DNA from: Cyclobacterium sp. SYSU L10401
GTDB lineage: Bacteria; Bacteroidota; Bacteroidia; Cytophagales; Cyclobacteriaceae
Direction: 5' to 3'
DNA length: 64,000 nt
Assembly: GCF_010993705.1 (NCBI RefSeq)
Contig: NZ_WOFO01000015.1
Location: 1-64,000, forward strand
The position numbers and the translations under genes are program-made. Of this stretch, positions 25,538 to 33,651 are shown in pieces. The notes beneath the pieces are model-generated. The model made no database searches, was not told the DNA's origin, and saw only the letters and a program-made list of their open reading frames with translations. Within the stretch, counting starts at the first letter, position 1. Each line of letters starts with the position of its first letter.

Positions 25538-26767
25538 ATGGACCAGGAAATTTTAAAATACCTTTTGATGGGGATCATTACCCTTACCTTTATTTTTGAT
25601 AAAACCATCAACTACCTTAACATCAACCGAAGTATCGGTGAAGTTCCAAAGACATTGGAGCAGTACCTGAGCCAGGAAAAATTAAAAGAGAGCAGAAAAT
25701 ACCAGCAAACCAACTACACTTTCGGCTTGTTTACGGGTGGATTTAGTTTTGTACTCACCCTGATTTTTATAGGTTTTGGCTTTTTTGGCTGGTTAGATGA
25801 ATCTTTACGAGCCTTGGGCCTCTCTCAGATCCCCCTGTCCATCGTATACTTCGGTATTCTTTTTATTGGTTCAGACATTTTGTCTATTCCTTTTGATTAT
25901 TACCATACTTTCAAAATAGAAGAGGACTTTGGCTTCAACAAAACCACCGTGAAAACTTTTTTTGCCGATAAAATCAAAGGGTATATTTTATCTATCATCA
26001 TTGGAGGCACCTTACTATTTGTGTTGGTATGGCTGATCATGGAGATCGGTAGGGATTTTTGGTGGATATTTTGGGCGATTGCCGCTCTTTTTATGGTATT
26101 TGTCAACATGTTTTACTCCGGCCTGATCCTCCCTTTATTCAATAAACTCACACCACTAGAGGATGGTGAACTTAAAAACACGATCTTGAATTATGCCCGG
26201 TCTGTCGGGTTCCCCTTGGAAAATGTCTTCATCATGGATGGCAGTAAAAGGTCTTCCAAGGCAAACGCCTTTTTCTCTGGTTTCGGAAAAAGAAAAAAGG
26301 TGGTTTTATTTGACACCTTGATCGAACAACATACCCCAGATGAGCTGGTGGCCGTTTTGGCCCATGAAATAGGTCATTTCAAAAAAGGACACATCAGAAC
26401 CGGAATGATTTCAGGGATTTTACAGACTGGAATCTTGTTGTATATCCTATCTCTATTTATTTTTAGTGAACAGATTAGTTATGCCCTGGGAGGAAATCAA
26501 ATGGCCATTCACCTGAACATCATCGGTTTTACCATGCTTTTCTCTCCCATTTCCACGATTCTTGGGATTTTCATGAATTACCTGAGTCGTAAAAATGAAT
26601 TTGAGGCAGATGCCTTTGCCAAATCTACCTATGCCGGAGAGCCGCTGGCCGAGGCGCTCAAGACCTTATCGGTAAAAACCCTGTCTAATATTGACCCACA
26701 CCCCCTCTACGTATTTGTGAATTACTCCCACCCTCCCTTGCTAAGCAGATTGAAAAGACTCGAATAA
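25538..26767 (+). CDS. M48 family CAAX-type metalloprotease (Ste24-like)
   Basis: This 409-residue integral membrane protease has several N-terminal helices, the zinc motif HEIGH (276-280) and the third-ligand region NEFEAD (353-358). The SKRSSKANAFFSGFG segment (236-250) is typical of Ste24/CAAX prenyl protease 1 homologues. Bacterial members take part in membrane protein quality control; prenylated substrates are not expected. Length matches the family. It follows the PorP/SprF gene closely, perhaps only by read-through. Confidence 0.92.
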   Translation: MDQEILKYLLMGIITLTFIFDKTINYLNINRSIGEVPKTLEQYLSQEKLKESRKYQQTNYTFGLFTGGFSFVLTLIFIGFGFFGWLDESLRALGLSQIPLSIVYFGILFIGSDILSIPFDYYHTFKIEEDFGFNKTTVKTFFADKIKGYILSIIIGGTLLFVLVWLIMEIGRDFWWIFWAIAALFMVFVNMFYSGLILPLFNKLTPLEDGELKNTILNYARSVGFPLENVFIMDGSKRSSKANAFFSGFGKRKKVVLFDTLIEQHTPDELVAVLAHEIGHFKKGHIRTGMISGILQTGILLYILSLFIFSEQISYALGGNQMAIHLNIIGFTMLFSPISTILGIFMNYLSRKNEFEADAFAKSTYAGEPLAEALKTLSVKTLSNIDPHPLYVFVNYSHPPLLSRLKRLE

Positions 26768-26996
26768 GGCCATGGGATTTATCTCATTAAACCTTATATT
26801 TAATCCCAATTGAAACCCTACGGATAATGGAGCAGTTCCTTCCGTTTGTTTCCCGGGAGATGCCAATTTTGGCAACGTAAAAATTGATCGTGCCAGTAAA
26901 AACCCGGAATAACTTTATGCCACAATCACCTGTTTGCATAGGCTGATTCCCTGGCAATTTTATGTGTTTATAACGGATCAATAAAACCGAAAAACC

Positions 26997-27797
26997 ATGC
27001 AACAAGTGTTACAGAAAATGGGTGTTGAACAAGACATTCTTTCAAAGGAGGAGAAAAAAATATTAAATGAGCAGGGATACCTCAACTTAGGGAAACTGCT
27101 TTCAGATGAAAATTTGAACCGCATTCGGAACAGGGTCCAAAAACTTCTGGACCTGGAGGGCGAACTAGCGGGTATAGAGCTGGAACAATCTCCCAATATC
27201 AGACATTCCAAAGACCCGGGAGCCAAAAGGCTGGGAGATCTGGTCAACAAAGGGGAGGAATTTGATGTTTTTTATACCCATCCCAAAGTGCTGGCAGCCA
27301 TTTCCTTGGTTTTGGGAGATAACTTTAAGCTGTCATCGCTAAATTACCGGGCGGCATTGCCTGGGGCAGGTTTGCAAAAATTGCATGCAGACTGGCCGGA
27401 AGCGGTGGCTAAAGATGATTATATGGTTTGCAATTCCATCTGGCTGCTGGATGATTTCAGTAAGGAAAACGGGGCTACCAGGATAGTGCCGGGAACACAT
27501 TTAAAATCAGCACTGCCCCAACAGGTCATGAAAGACCCCATGGACTCTCACCCGGAAGAAATCGTCATAGAAGCTCCTGCCGGATCTGTATTTATTTTTA
27601 ATTCTCACACCTGGCATGGTGGCACCAAAAACGTGAGTATTGCCCCCAGAAGGGCCATTCACAGTTACTTTTGTCGCAGAGACCAGGTCCAGCAAATCGA
27701 CCAGAAAAAATATATCCAAAAGGAAACCCTGGATAGAATCAGCCAGGAAGCGGCCCATGTACTGGATGTAGATCAAAGAAAATCTATATCGGTATAA
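26997..27797 (+). CDS. phytanoyl-CoA dioxygenase (PhyH) family protein
   Basis: This 266-residue Fe(II)/2-oxoglutarate oxygenase has the double-stranded beta-helix iron ligands H130-A-D132 and H207 (HTWHGG). An Arg in the APRRAIHSYF segment probably binds 2-oxoglutarate. The substrate is unknown; bacterial PhyH proteins hydroxylate diverse small molecules. It stands alone behind a 229-base gap and its last 25 bases overlap the end of convergent gpsA. The gap holds a palindrome TGCCAATTTTGGCA (26861-26874) of unknown meaning. Confidence 0.87.
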   Translation: MQQVLQKMGVEQDILSKEEKKILNEQGYLNLGKLLSDENLNRIRNRVQKLLDLEGELAGIELEQSPNIRHSKDPGAKRLGDLVNKGEEFDVFYTHPKVLAAISLVLGDNFKLSSLNYRAALPGAGLQKLHADWPEAVAKDDYMVCNSIWLLDDFSKENGATRIVPGTHLKSALPQQVMKDPMDSHPEEIVIEAPAGSVFIFNSHTWHGGTKNVSIAPRRAIHSYFCRRDQVQQIDQKKYIQKETLDRISQEAAHVLDVDQRKSISV

Positions 27798-28837
27798 ATC
27801 GGATATTTCATCAGGTACTGTAGTGCTGTCTCCACTTTAAAGTCTTCAAAAAGCACCTTGTATAAATTTTCGGTGATGGGCGCTCTGGTATCTGTGGATT
27901 CCAGATAAAGCTTGATGAGTTTTACCGTATTGATCCCTTCCGCCACTTCCTCCATATTGGATACGATATCATCCAGGCTTTCCCCCCGGGCCAGCCGGAA
28001 ACCCAGGGTATAGTTCCTGGATAGGGTAGAATTGCAGGTGGTGACCAGGTCGCCAATCCCCGCCAGACCCAGAAATGATTTGGTCTCACCACCCATGGCA
28101 TTTCCCAGGTGAATCATCTCTACCATTCCCCTGGACACCAACAGGCCCTTGGCATTGTCACCCAGGCCCATTCCCGAAAGGGCCCCGGCAGCTATGGCAA
28201 TAATGTTTTTCAAGACCCCGGAAAGCTCCACCCCTATGATATCCGAATTGCCATATACCTGGAAATTGTCGGACCTCAACAATCGTTGCCCTTCACTGAT
28301 CACTTCATTATACCGACTGGCAATGACCGTAGCTCCTGGCTGGTCTTCCTGTAATTCCTTTGCCAGGTTGGGACCTGCCAGGCATCCAATCCGTTCCACT
28401 ACCGTTTCCTGCAGGATCACCTCGCTCATGGTACAGATATTTTCCCGCTTGATCTCTTCAATATTTTCGAGGTTTTTTCCTGCCGGCAAGTTTAATGAAA
28501 GTCCTTTGGTACCATGAATTAAAAAATGATAGGGATGCAGAAAGGGTGCAAACTGAACCATTACTTCCCGAAATGCTGCCGAAGGAATCATGGGAAACAT
28601 GATGTCACACACATCACACAACATCTCGGGATCATTTGTAGCCTGAATCTTTTCTTCCAGCTTCCGGTCCCTCACCGTATGATTTTCATTTATCGCATCC
28701 ACCACTCCCTGATCCCTGGCATACACCAGAACCTGATTCTTTTCAGCCAGTAGGTTGGCAATGGCTGCTCCAAAACTACCGATACCGATAACACCAATGG
28801 GTTTGGCTTCAGATGATTTTTTCCAATTCATATCCAT
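27773..28837 (-). CDS. gpsA: NAD(P)+-dependent glycerol-3-phosphate dehydrogenase
   Basis: The protein has 354 residues and reduces dihydroxyacetone phosphate to sn-glycerol 3-phosphate for phospholipid synthesis. The N-terminal Rossmann motif GIGSFGAAIA, GTKGL, LAGPNLAKE, the catalytic region LSGVLKNIIAIAAG and GLAGIGDLVTTCNS are all present. Its first 29 bases overlap the acyltransferase gene that precedes it, which consumes the product, so the two enzymes form a lipid-precursor unit. Two ATGs (M1 and M3) are possible starts. Confidence 0.95.
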   Translation of the reverse strand: MDMNWKKSSEAKPIGVIGIGSFGAAIANLLAEKNQVLVYARDQGVVDAINENHTVRDRKLEEKIQATNDPEMLCDVCDIMFPMIPSAAFREVMVQFAPFLHPYHFLIHGTKGLSLNLPAGKNLENIEEIKRENICTMSEVILQETVVERIGCLAGPNLAKELQEDQPGATVIASRYNEVISEGQRLLRSDNFQVYGNSDIIGVELSGVLKNIIAIAAGALSGMGLGDNAKGLLVSRGMVEMIHLGNAMGGETKSFLGLAGIGDLVTTCNSTLSRNYTLGFRLARGESLDDIVSNMEEVAEGINTVKLIKLYLESTDTRAPITENLYKVLFEDFKVETALQYLMKYPIYTDIDFL

Positions 28838-30536
28838 TCAGTCTGTTATGGTAATAATACAATAAACTGATATCTTCAGTCACCACATATCCTTGCTCAT
28901 TTCGAATCAGGGGTCTTTTGGCATGATACATTCCTACATTCTCCAGGCCATGCTGAATGATCTCTTCCAAAGGCATTTCCAAATGCGGAGCCATATGAAG
29001 TTTACCATCCTCCCTCAGTTTTTTAATGCAGTCCAATACTTCTGCAGTAGCCTCTTTGAAAGTCTCATAGGAGAGGTAAATATCTTCTTCCGGTAGCCGC
29101 AGCAGGCTAAACAAATCCAGTTTTTTATTGGCCCGTTTGATCAGCCGAAAAGCAGTAAAAGCGACCAGGTGACTGCTAAAAACCCGATTGATTTTGTGAA
29201 ATTCCTCTACTATGCGCACCCCTAACTTCTTGGTATATTCTTCCTCTCTTTGCAGATCTACCGTCACTTTTCCGTTGGACATAAAATAATCCCTGCAATC
29301 TATCAATCTGCCCTGCCTGTCCCTGCTGTTTCCTTCCGCATCCACGTGGTTGCCCAAAATATCCATGGCCCTTCCTATGGACACAGAAATATCGGAGCCC
29401 TTAGTGAAAAACTTGACTAGAAATTTAGAGATTTTATAAGAAGTGGAAAACTCGTCGGATTCATGGTAGTACCGCTCCTGCCCCGTGTAGTTGAGGTGAT
29501 CATGGATAAGGCTTGGGGCTTCCAGCACGAAATGGTAATTAATGGTGACGGGGACGATAAAAACTTTCCCAAATTCCTTGTCCCCATTCTGATAGTTGGC
29601 CCGCTGTGCTTCTATGGCCGTGCTCAGCAAACCCAATTTCAACTTTGATTCTATGGTACCATTTCTGGAACGGGTACCTCCGGGAAAAAACAGGCTGTGA
29701 CAGCCAAATTGAATGGCTTCCCGGGAGTAGGTTTTAAGTGTTTCGAGGTAAACCTGATTCTTTTTCCTCCTGTCTACCTTATAAGCCCCCAGGGCATTCA
29801 TGAAATACGCAAAAATCTGGATGTTAAATAAATTTAACCCTGCGCCATAAATGAAGGGTGGCAGTCCAAGTGTATTTATGGTCCAGCCAATCAATATGCT
29901 GTCCAGGTTACTGAAATGGGTAGGCACCATCACAATAGTACCCTTAGAGGCCAGATCCCGCAATTGATCCGTTTCTCCGATGATCTGAATTTTATCCTGA
30001 AGGCTGTATTGATTGCTGAAAACAGACTTAAATCCTTTCACCCTGGAGGTATTCAATAACCGGGAAAACCCAAAGGTGACAATGCTTCGGGTCATTTTAT
30101 AATGACTGTGCTTGAAATTACTGGCAATTTCCTCCGCATACCTTAATATAATGGCACTTAGAATGTCATAATATTTGTCTTTTTTCTCAGCCTCGGTAGC
30201 TTGCTGATCGGCCCCTATGGTCAAAAGTGTCGATTTTACCCTGGACCAAAATTCCGACTCATCCTCTGGGTCCACCAGCCAGGGATTTTGCTTGATCCTC
30301 ATCCTTTCCCTGTAGAGTGTCAATTCCAATTCCTCTTTCAATGGCTGCAGTTGGTTGCCTGTCAGGCTTTTGATCCTTGCCATACTTGACACTACTACTT
30401 GCTGTATAAATTCTTTTCTACTTTTGCTCAGCTTCACCACAGGCCATTCATCCTTTTTTGGTAAAATGGGGGCGTACTGGTGTTTAATATAGTCGTCGGT
30501 CAAGAGAATGTCATTTGTTTGGTCAAAGATAACCAA
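28809..30536 (-). CDS. glycerol-3-phosphate / lysophosphatidate acyltransferase (PlsB/PlsC type)
   Basis: The 575-residue protein has the acyltransferase HX4D motif (H207 to D212, THFSNLD), the later FPGGTRSR motif and a C-terminal extension. The layout resembles the long PlsB-like acyltransferases of Bacteroidetes, which acylate glycerol 3-phosphate or lysophosphatidate at the membrane. The pairing with gpsA favours glycerol 3-phosphate. The only upstream start is TTG at 30534-30536. A TATCTTTG -7-like box (plus-strand 30524-30531) lies inside this start region, so the true start may be the TTG at 30501-30503 (residue 12). There is no ATG before residue 52. Confidence 0.85.
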   Translation of the reverse strand: MVIFDQTNDILLTDDYIKHQYAPILPKKDEWPVVKLSKSRKEFIQQVVVSSMARIKSLTGNQLQPLKEELELTLYRERMRIKQNPWLVDPEDESEFWSRVKSTLLTIGADQQATEAEKKDKYYDILSAIILRYAEEIASNFKHSHYKMTRSIVTFGFSRLLNTSRVKGFKSVFSNQYSLQDKIQIIGETDQLRDLASKGTIVMVPTHFSNLDSILIGWTINTLGLPPFIYGAGLNLFNIQIFAYFMNALGAYKVDRRKKNQVYLETLKTYSREAIQFGCHSLFFPGGTRSRNGTIESKLKLGLLSTAIEAQRANYQNGDKEFGKVFIVPVTINYHFVLEAPSLIHDHLNYTGQERYYHESDEFSTSYKISKFLVKFFTKGSDISVSIGRAMDILGNHVDAEGNSRDRQGRLIDCRDYFMSNGKVTVDLQREEEYTKKLGVRIVEEFHKINRVFSSHLVAFTAFRLIKRANKKLDLFSLLRLPEEDIYLSYETFKEATAEVLDCIKKLREDGKLHMAPHLEMPLEEIIQHGLENVGMYHAKRPLIRNEQGYVVTEDISLLYYYHNRLNGYELEKII

Positions 30537-30574
30537 AAATAAAATTCATTAAACAGAATAATCAAGAAGGTGGT

Positions 30575-30605
30575 TTTGTCAATGATGGAATAGATTGTAA
30601 TATTG
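30575..30605 (+). promoter_or_regulatory. promoter of polyprenyl synthase gene
   Basis: TTTG (30575-30578, in TTTTG) is followed by exactly 19 bases and TAATATTG (30598-30605), one mismatch from the Bacteroidetes -7 consensus TAnnTTTG. The spacing equals that of the rRNA and tRNA promoters in this window. Transcription would start about 10 bases before the ATG at 30623. Confidence 0.6.
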
Positions 30606-30622
30606 CAGCATCCAAAACACCA

Positions 30623-31597
30623 ATGAAGCAGGATTTACAGCAGATACAAAGCCCTATTGCCACGGAGATGGCTGATTTTGAGAAAAAATTCCGCTCCTTT
30701 ATGCAGAGTAAGGTCAAGCTGCTGGACCACATTACCAGTTATATTGTCCGGAGAAAAGGGAAGCAAATGCGACCCATGTTTGTTTTCCTGACCTCTGGTT
30801 TAAGCGGAAGCATTACCGAAGCAACATACAGAGGTGCTGCCCTTATCGAACTACTCCATACAGCTACCCTGGTTCATGATGATGTGGTAGATGATGCCAA
30901 CTACCGCAGAGGATTTTTCTCTATTAATGCCCTGTGGAAAAATAAAATTGCCGTCCTGGTGGGAGACTACCTGTTGTCCAGAGGCTTGCTTTTGAGTGTA
31001 GAGAACAATGATTTTGAATTACTGAAAATTGTATCCGATGCGGTAAGGGAAATGAGCGAAGGCGAACTTTTGCAGATTTCCAAAGCCCGTAAACTAGACA
31101 TCACTGAAGAAGTATATTATACCATCATCCGCCAAAAAACTGCCAGTCTGATTGCTTCCTGTTGTGCGGTAGGTGCCGCCACTGCCGGTGCCGATAAGGA
31201 AAACATTGAAAAAATGCGGCTTTTTGGTGAAAAAGTCGGTATGGCATTTCAAATCAAAGATGATCTTTTTGATTATGGGGAAGATGTGGTAGGAAAACCT
31301 GTCGGTATTGATATCAAAGAGAAAAAAATGACCCTCCCGCTGATTTATGCCCTCAACAAAGCCAGCTGGGTAGAAAAGAAAAAAATTATTTACCTCATCC
31401 GGAATAAAAGCGAAAACAAAAAAACCGTCAATGAAATCATTGAATTCGTCAAAAATTCCGGCGGACTGGAATATTCTCAGAATATCATGAACGATTTTTA
31501 CCAGGAAGCCTTGGCCATTCTGGCAGATTTTCCGGATTCTAACTATAAATCATCACTTTCCTCCCTGGTCACCTACACCATAGAAAGAAAAAAATAA
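30623..31597 (+). CDS. polyprenyl diphosphate synthase
   Basis: This 324-residue trans-prenyltransferase condenses isopentenyl diphosphate onto an allylic primer to make the long chain of the quinone (menaquinone in this phylum). The first Asp-rich motif is DDVVDD (86-91), with RRG shortly after. The second is DDLFD (213-217), followed by GKPVGIDIKEKKMTLP. Length and motifs fit IspB/HepS-type synthases; chain length cannot be read from sequence. It is transcribed alone from its own promoter, upstream of the dcw operon. Confidence 0.92.
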   Translation: MKQDLQQIQSPIATEMADFEKKFRSFMQSKVKLLDHITSYIVRRKGKQMRPMFVFLTSGLSGSITEATYRGAALIELLHTATLVHDDVVDDANYRRGFFSINALWKNKIAVLVGDYLLSRGLLLSVENNDFELLKIVSDAVREMSEGELLQISKARKLDITEEVYYTIIRQKTASLIASCCAVGAATAGADKENIEKMRLFGEKVGMAFQIKDDLFDYGEDVVGKPVGIDIKEKKMTLPLIYALNKASWVEKKKIIYLIRNKSENKKTVNEIIEFVKNSGGLEYSQNIMNDFYQEALAILADFPDSNYKSSLSSLVTYTIERKK

Positions 31598-31841
31598 CCC
31601 TCATCAGGCATTTTTGCTTCCCGTAGAAATTATTACGGGAAAACTCCCCACTTTTCTCCCTTGCTGCTTTAAACCGCTTTTAATTGTATGTCTTCTTCAA
31701 AATATCCGCCAAATAGCTACTCAAACATTATTTTATCTGTATTTAAAGGCTGATTCCTAGCAGCTTGCATCACAAAAAGCATTTTAACTTTATGCTAAAA
31801 AAATTGTGTTTGTAGTTTGTTTTGGATACTTTTATAGGAAT
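31598..31841. other. intergenic region before dcw operon
   Basis: Together with the operator and promoter described next, this is a 323-base gap. It has a hairpin TTCCCGTA/TACGGGAA (31618-31641) just after the synthase stop, but no T tract. The rest is AT-rich with several TTTG steps (31808-31824), which could offer -33 elements. No reading frame here looks coding. Confidence 0.5.
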
Positions 31842-31875
31842 GTGGTAAAAAGTGGGGCAAAGTGGTAAAAAGTGT
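31842..31875 (+). promoter_or_regulatory. probable MraZ operator: four 10-bp-spaced repeats
   Basis: GTGG occurs at 31842, 31852 and 31862 and GTGT at 31872, each start exactly 10 bases after the last. Three of the four are preceded by an A run, giving repeated AAAGTGG-like units. MraZ of other bacteria binds short direct repeats with GTGG-like cores about one helical turn apart, upstream of its own operon. The array ends 45 bases before the mraZ start and 12 bases before the -7 box, covering the expected -33 region, so bound MraZ would block transcription. Confidence 0.8.
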
Positions 31876-31887
31876 TTGGCTATTTAC

Positions 31888-31895
31888 TACTTTTG
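31888..31895 (+). promoter_or_regulatory. -7 box of dcw operon promoter
   Basis: TACTTTTG matches TAnnTTTG. The place for a -33 element (about 31865-31868) falls inside the MraZ repeat array and has no TTTG, so the promoter may be weak or depend on other contacts. The predicted start is near 31902, about 20 bases before mraZ. Confidence 0.55.
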
Positions 31896-31920
31896 TAATC
31901 AAAAATAAGGTAGTAGCGGT

Positions 31921-32370
31921 ATGGCATCTTTCACCGGCGAGTTTGAATGTAAACTAGATGCTAAGGGCAGGTTGGTATTGCCTTCGAAAATGAAGGCATT
32001 GCTACCAGACTCCTTAGGTCAGGAAATGATGCTGCGCAAAGGTCTGGAACCCTGTTTGGAGTTGATCCCAATGTTGGAAGTACGAAAGGACCATAGCAAA
32101 CTGGCCAGCCTGGACGATACGGACGATGAGGTCAGGGCCTTTAAAAGGTCTTTCTTCAGGAGAGAGTCTCCGGTCGAATTGGATGCAACCGGAAGGTTTG
32201 TCATTCCCAAAAACATGCTCCGCCATGCCCAATTGGAAAAAGATGCCACGGTAATCGGTATAGGAACCAAGATAGAAATCTGGAACCCGGATCTTCATGA
32301 AGAATTTTCAGCAAAAGAAGAGGCTACCTATAAAAGTTTGAACAAAAAGTTTTTAGGAAAAAGTGGATAA
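31921..32370 (+). CDS. mraZ: transcriptional regulator MraZ
   Basis: The protein has 149 residues with two SpoVT/AbrB-like swapped-hairpin domains, each with a DxxGR motif: D13-R17 in DAKGRLVLPSKM and D88-R92 in DATGRFVIPKNM. MraZ forms a ring-shaped oligomer and binds repeats upstream of the dcw operon to control it. The four-repeat array directly upstream fits autoregulation. It is the first gene of the operon and overlaps rsmH by 8 bases. Confidence 0.96.
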   Translation: MASFTGEFECKLDAKGRLVLPSKMKALLPDSLGQEMMLRKGLEPCLELIPMLEVRKDHSKLASLDDTDDEVRAFKRSFFRRESPVELDATGRFVIPKNMLRHAQLEKDATVIGIGTKIEIWNPDLHEEFSAKEEATYKSLNKKFLGKSG

Positions 32371-33268
32371 TCCAGCATATCATATCCCGGTAATGCTTGA
32401 CGCCTGTATTTCAGGGTTGGCCATCGATCCCAATGGGATATACGTGGACCTTACCTTCGGTGGGGGCGGGCATTCACGCGAAATCCTCAAGAAACTGGAT
32501 CAGGGACATTTGTATGCTTTTGATCAGGATCCAGATGCGGCCCGAAATGCACCGGAGGCGGAGAACTTTACCTTCATTATGGCCAATTTTCGGGATTTGA
32601 GACGATATCTGAAAATATATGGTGTAACTAAAGTTGATGGAATATTGGCAGACCTTGGAATATCTTCTCACCAGATAGACCGGGCAGAGCGCGGATTTTC
32701 CACGCGATTTGAAGGAAACCTGGACATGCGCATGAGCCAATCCGGAGAGCTCACGGCGGCAAATGTGCTGAACACTTATTCCGAGGAAGCCTTGCACAGG
32801 GTTTTTGGCCTCTATGGAGAAGTCAGAAATGCAAAAACTCTGGCAAAAGCAGTTGTAAGTAGCCGGACTGGATCGCCTTTTGAAAGCATTCCGGACTTTA
32901 AACAGCTCCTGGACAAATATGCACCAAGAGGCAAATATGCCAAATACGCCGCACAGGTATTCCAGGCCATTCGGATAGAAGTCAATGAAGAAATGGCTGC
33001 CCTGGAAGAAATGCTGGAGCAAAGCATTGCCTTACTGAATCCCGGTGGAAGACTGGTAGTCATGAGCTATCACTCTCTGGAGGACAGGATGGTGAAAAAC
33101 ATGATTGCCAAGGGAAAGCTGCAGGGAGAATTGGAAAAAGATTTCTATGGCAATCCTCTCAGACCATTGGAACCAGTAAACCGGAAGGCCATTACCGCTG
33201 ATGCAGCCGAAGTAGCGATCAATAAACGTGCACGGAGTGCCAAACTAAGAATCGCAAGAAAAAATTGA
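32363..33268 (+). CDS. rsmH: 16S rRNA (cytosine1402-N4)-methyltransferase
   Basis: The 301-residue protein methylates N4 of C1402 in the 16S decoding centre. It shows the opening HIPVMLDACI, the SAM loop LTFGGGGHSREIL, DGILADLGISSHQID, RGFSTRFEGNLDMRM and the C-terminal VMSYHSLEDRMVK. Length is standard. It starts at a GTG 8 bases inside mraZ. It is the usual second gene of dcw clusters. Confidence 0.97.
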   Translation: MDNPAYHIPVMLDACISGLAIDPNGIYVDLTFGGGGHSREILKKLDQGHLYAFDQDPDAARNAPEAENFTFIMANFRDLRRYLKIYGVTKVDGILADLGISSHQIDRAERGFSTRFEGNLDMRMSQSGELTAANVLNTYSEEALHRVFGLYGEVRNAKTLAKAVVSSRTGSPFESIPDFKQLLDKYAPRGKYAKYAAQVFQAIRIEVNEEMAALEEMLEQSIALLNPGGRLVVMSYHSLEDRMVKNMIAKGKLQGELEKDFYGNPLRPLEPVNRKAITADAAEVAINKRARSAKLRIARKN

Positions 33269-33270
33269 GT

Positions 33271-33651
33271 ATGGGAAGAAATACTTTTAAAAAACCAATC
33301 AAACCTACAGGAAAAACAAAAAAATCCTGGTTTAACCCGTTCACCTTTATGGAGCAGCGGCTGGATGTGAGTGGCCTATTGGGAGAGCAAGTACCCGTCA
33401 AATTGGTGCCTCCCTTTTTGTATGCCGCCTTTCTGGCCATGGTCTATATCTGGAGCAACCATCAGGCAGAAAACACCATCAGAAAAATTGACCGGATGCA
33501 GCAGGAAGTAGAAGATTTAAGGGCAGATGTCACTACCCTGGAGGCGGAATACATGTATGCCAGCAAACAATCTGAAGTAGCCAGGAAAATACAACCCTTG
33601 GGAATTGTAGAAATTGAAGAACCTCCACAAAAAATAGTTTTGGAAAAGTGA
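33271..33651 (+). CDS. ftsL: FtsL-like cell division protein
   Basis: The protein has 126 residues from the ATG at 33271 (an in-frame TTG 6 bases earlier overlaps the rsmH stop). A basic cytoplasmic tail rich in Lys (about 1-50) is followed by one transmembrane helix (about 58-78, KLVPPFLYAAFLAMVYIW) and a periplasmic coiled coil with heptad-like Ile/Leu/Val (about 84-112). Topology, size and position between rsmH and ftsI identify it as FtsL, which joins FtsQ and FtsB in activating FtsWI. Sequence similarity in this family is always low. Its stop overlaps ftsI by 4 bases. Confidence 0.82.
   Translation: MGRNTFKKPIKPTGKTKKSWFNPFTFMEQRLDVSGLLGEQVPVKLVPPFLYAAFLAMVYIWSNHQAENTIRKIDRMQQEVEDLRADVTTLEAEYMYASKQSEVARKIQPLGIVEIEEPPQKIVLEK

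Noticed and set aside
26787-27005. 72-codon minus-strand frame in the gap before the PhyH gene
   Set aside because: It has no recognisable family, signal or conserved pattern, and it overlaps the PhyH start region; it looks like a chance open frame.
33265-33270. Upstream TTG start for ftsL
   Set aside because: It overlaps the rsmH stop and adds two residues; the ATG at 33271 is the better start.
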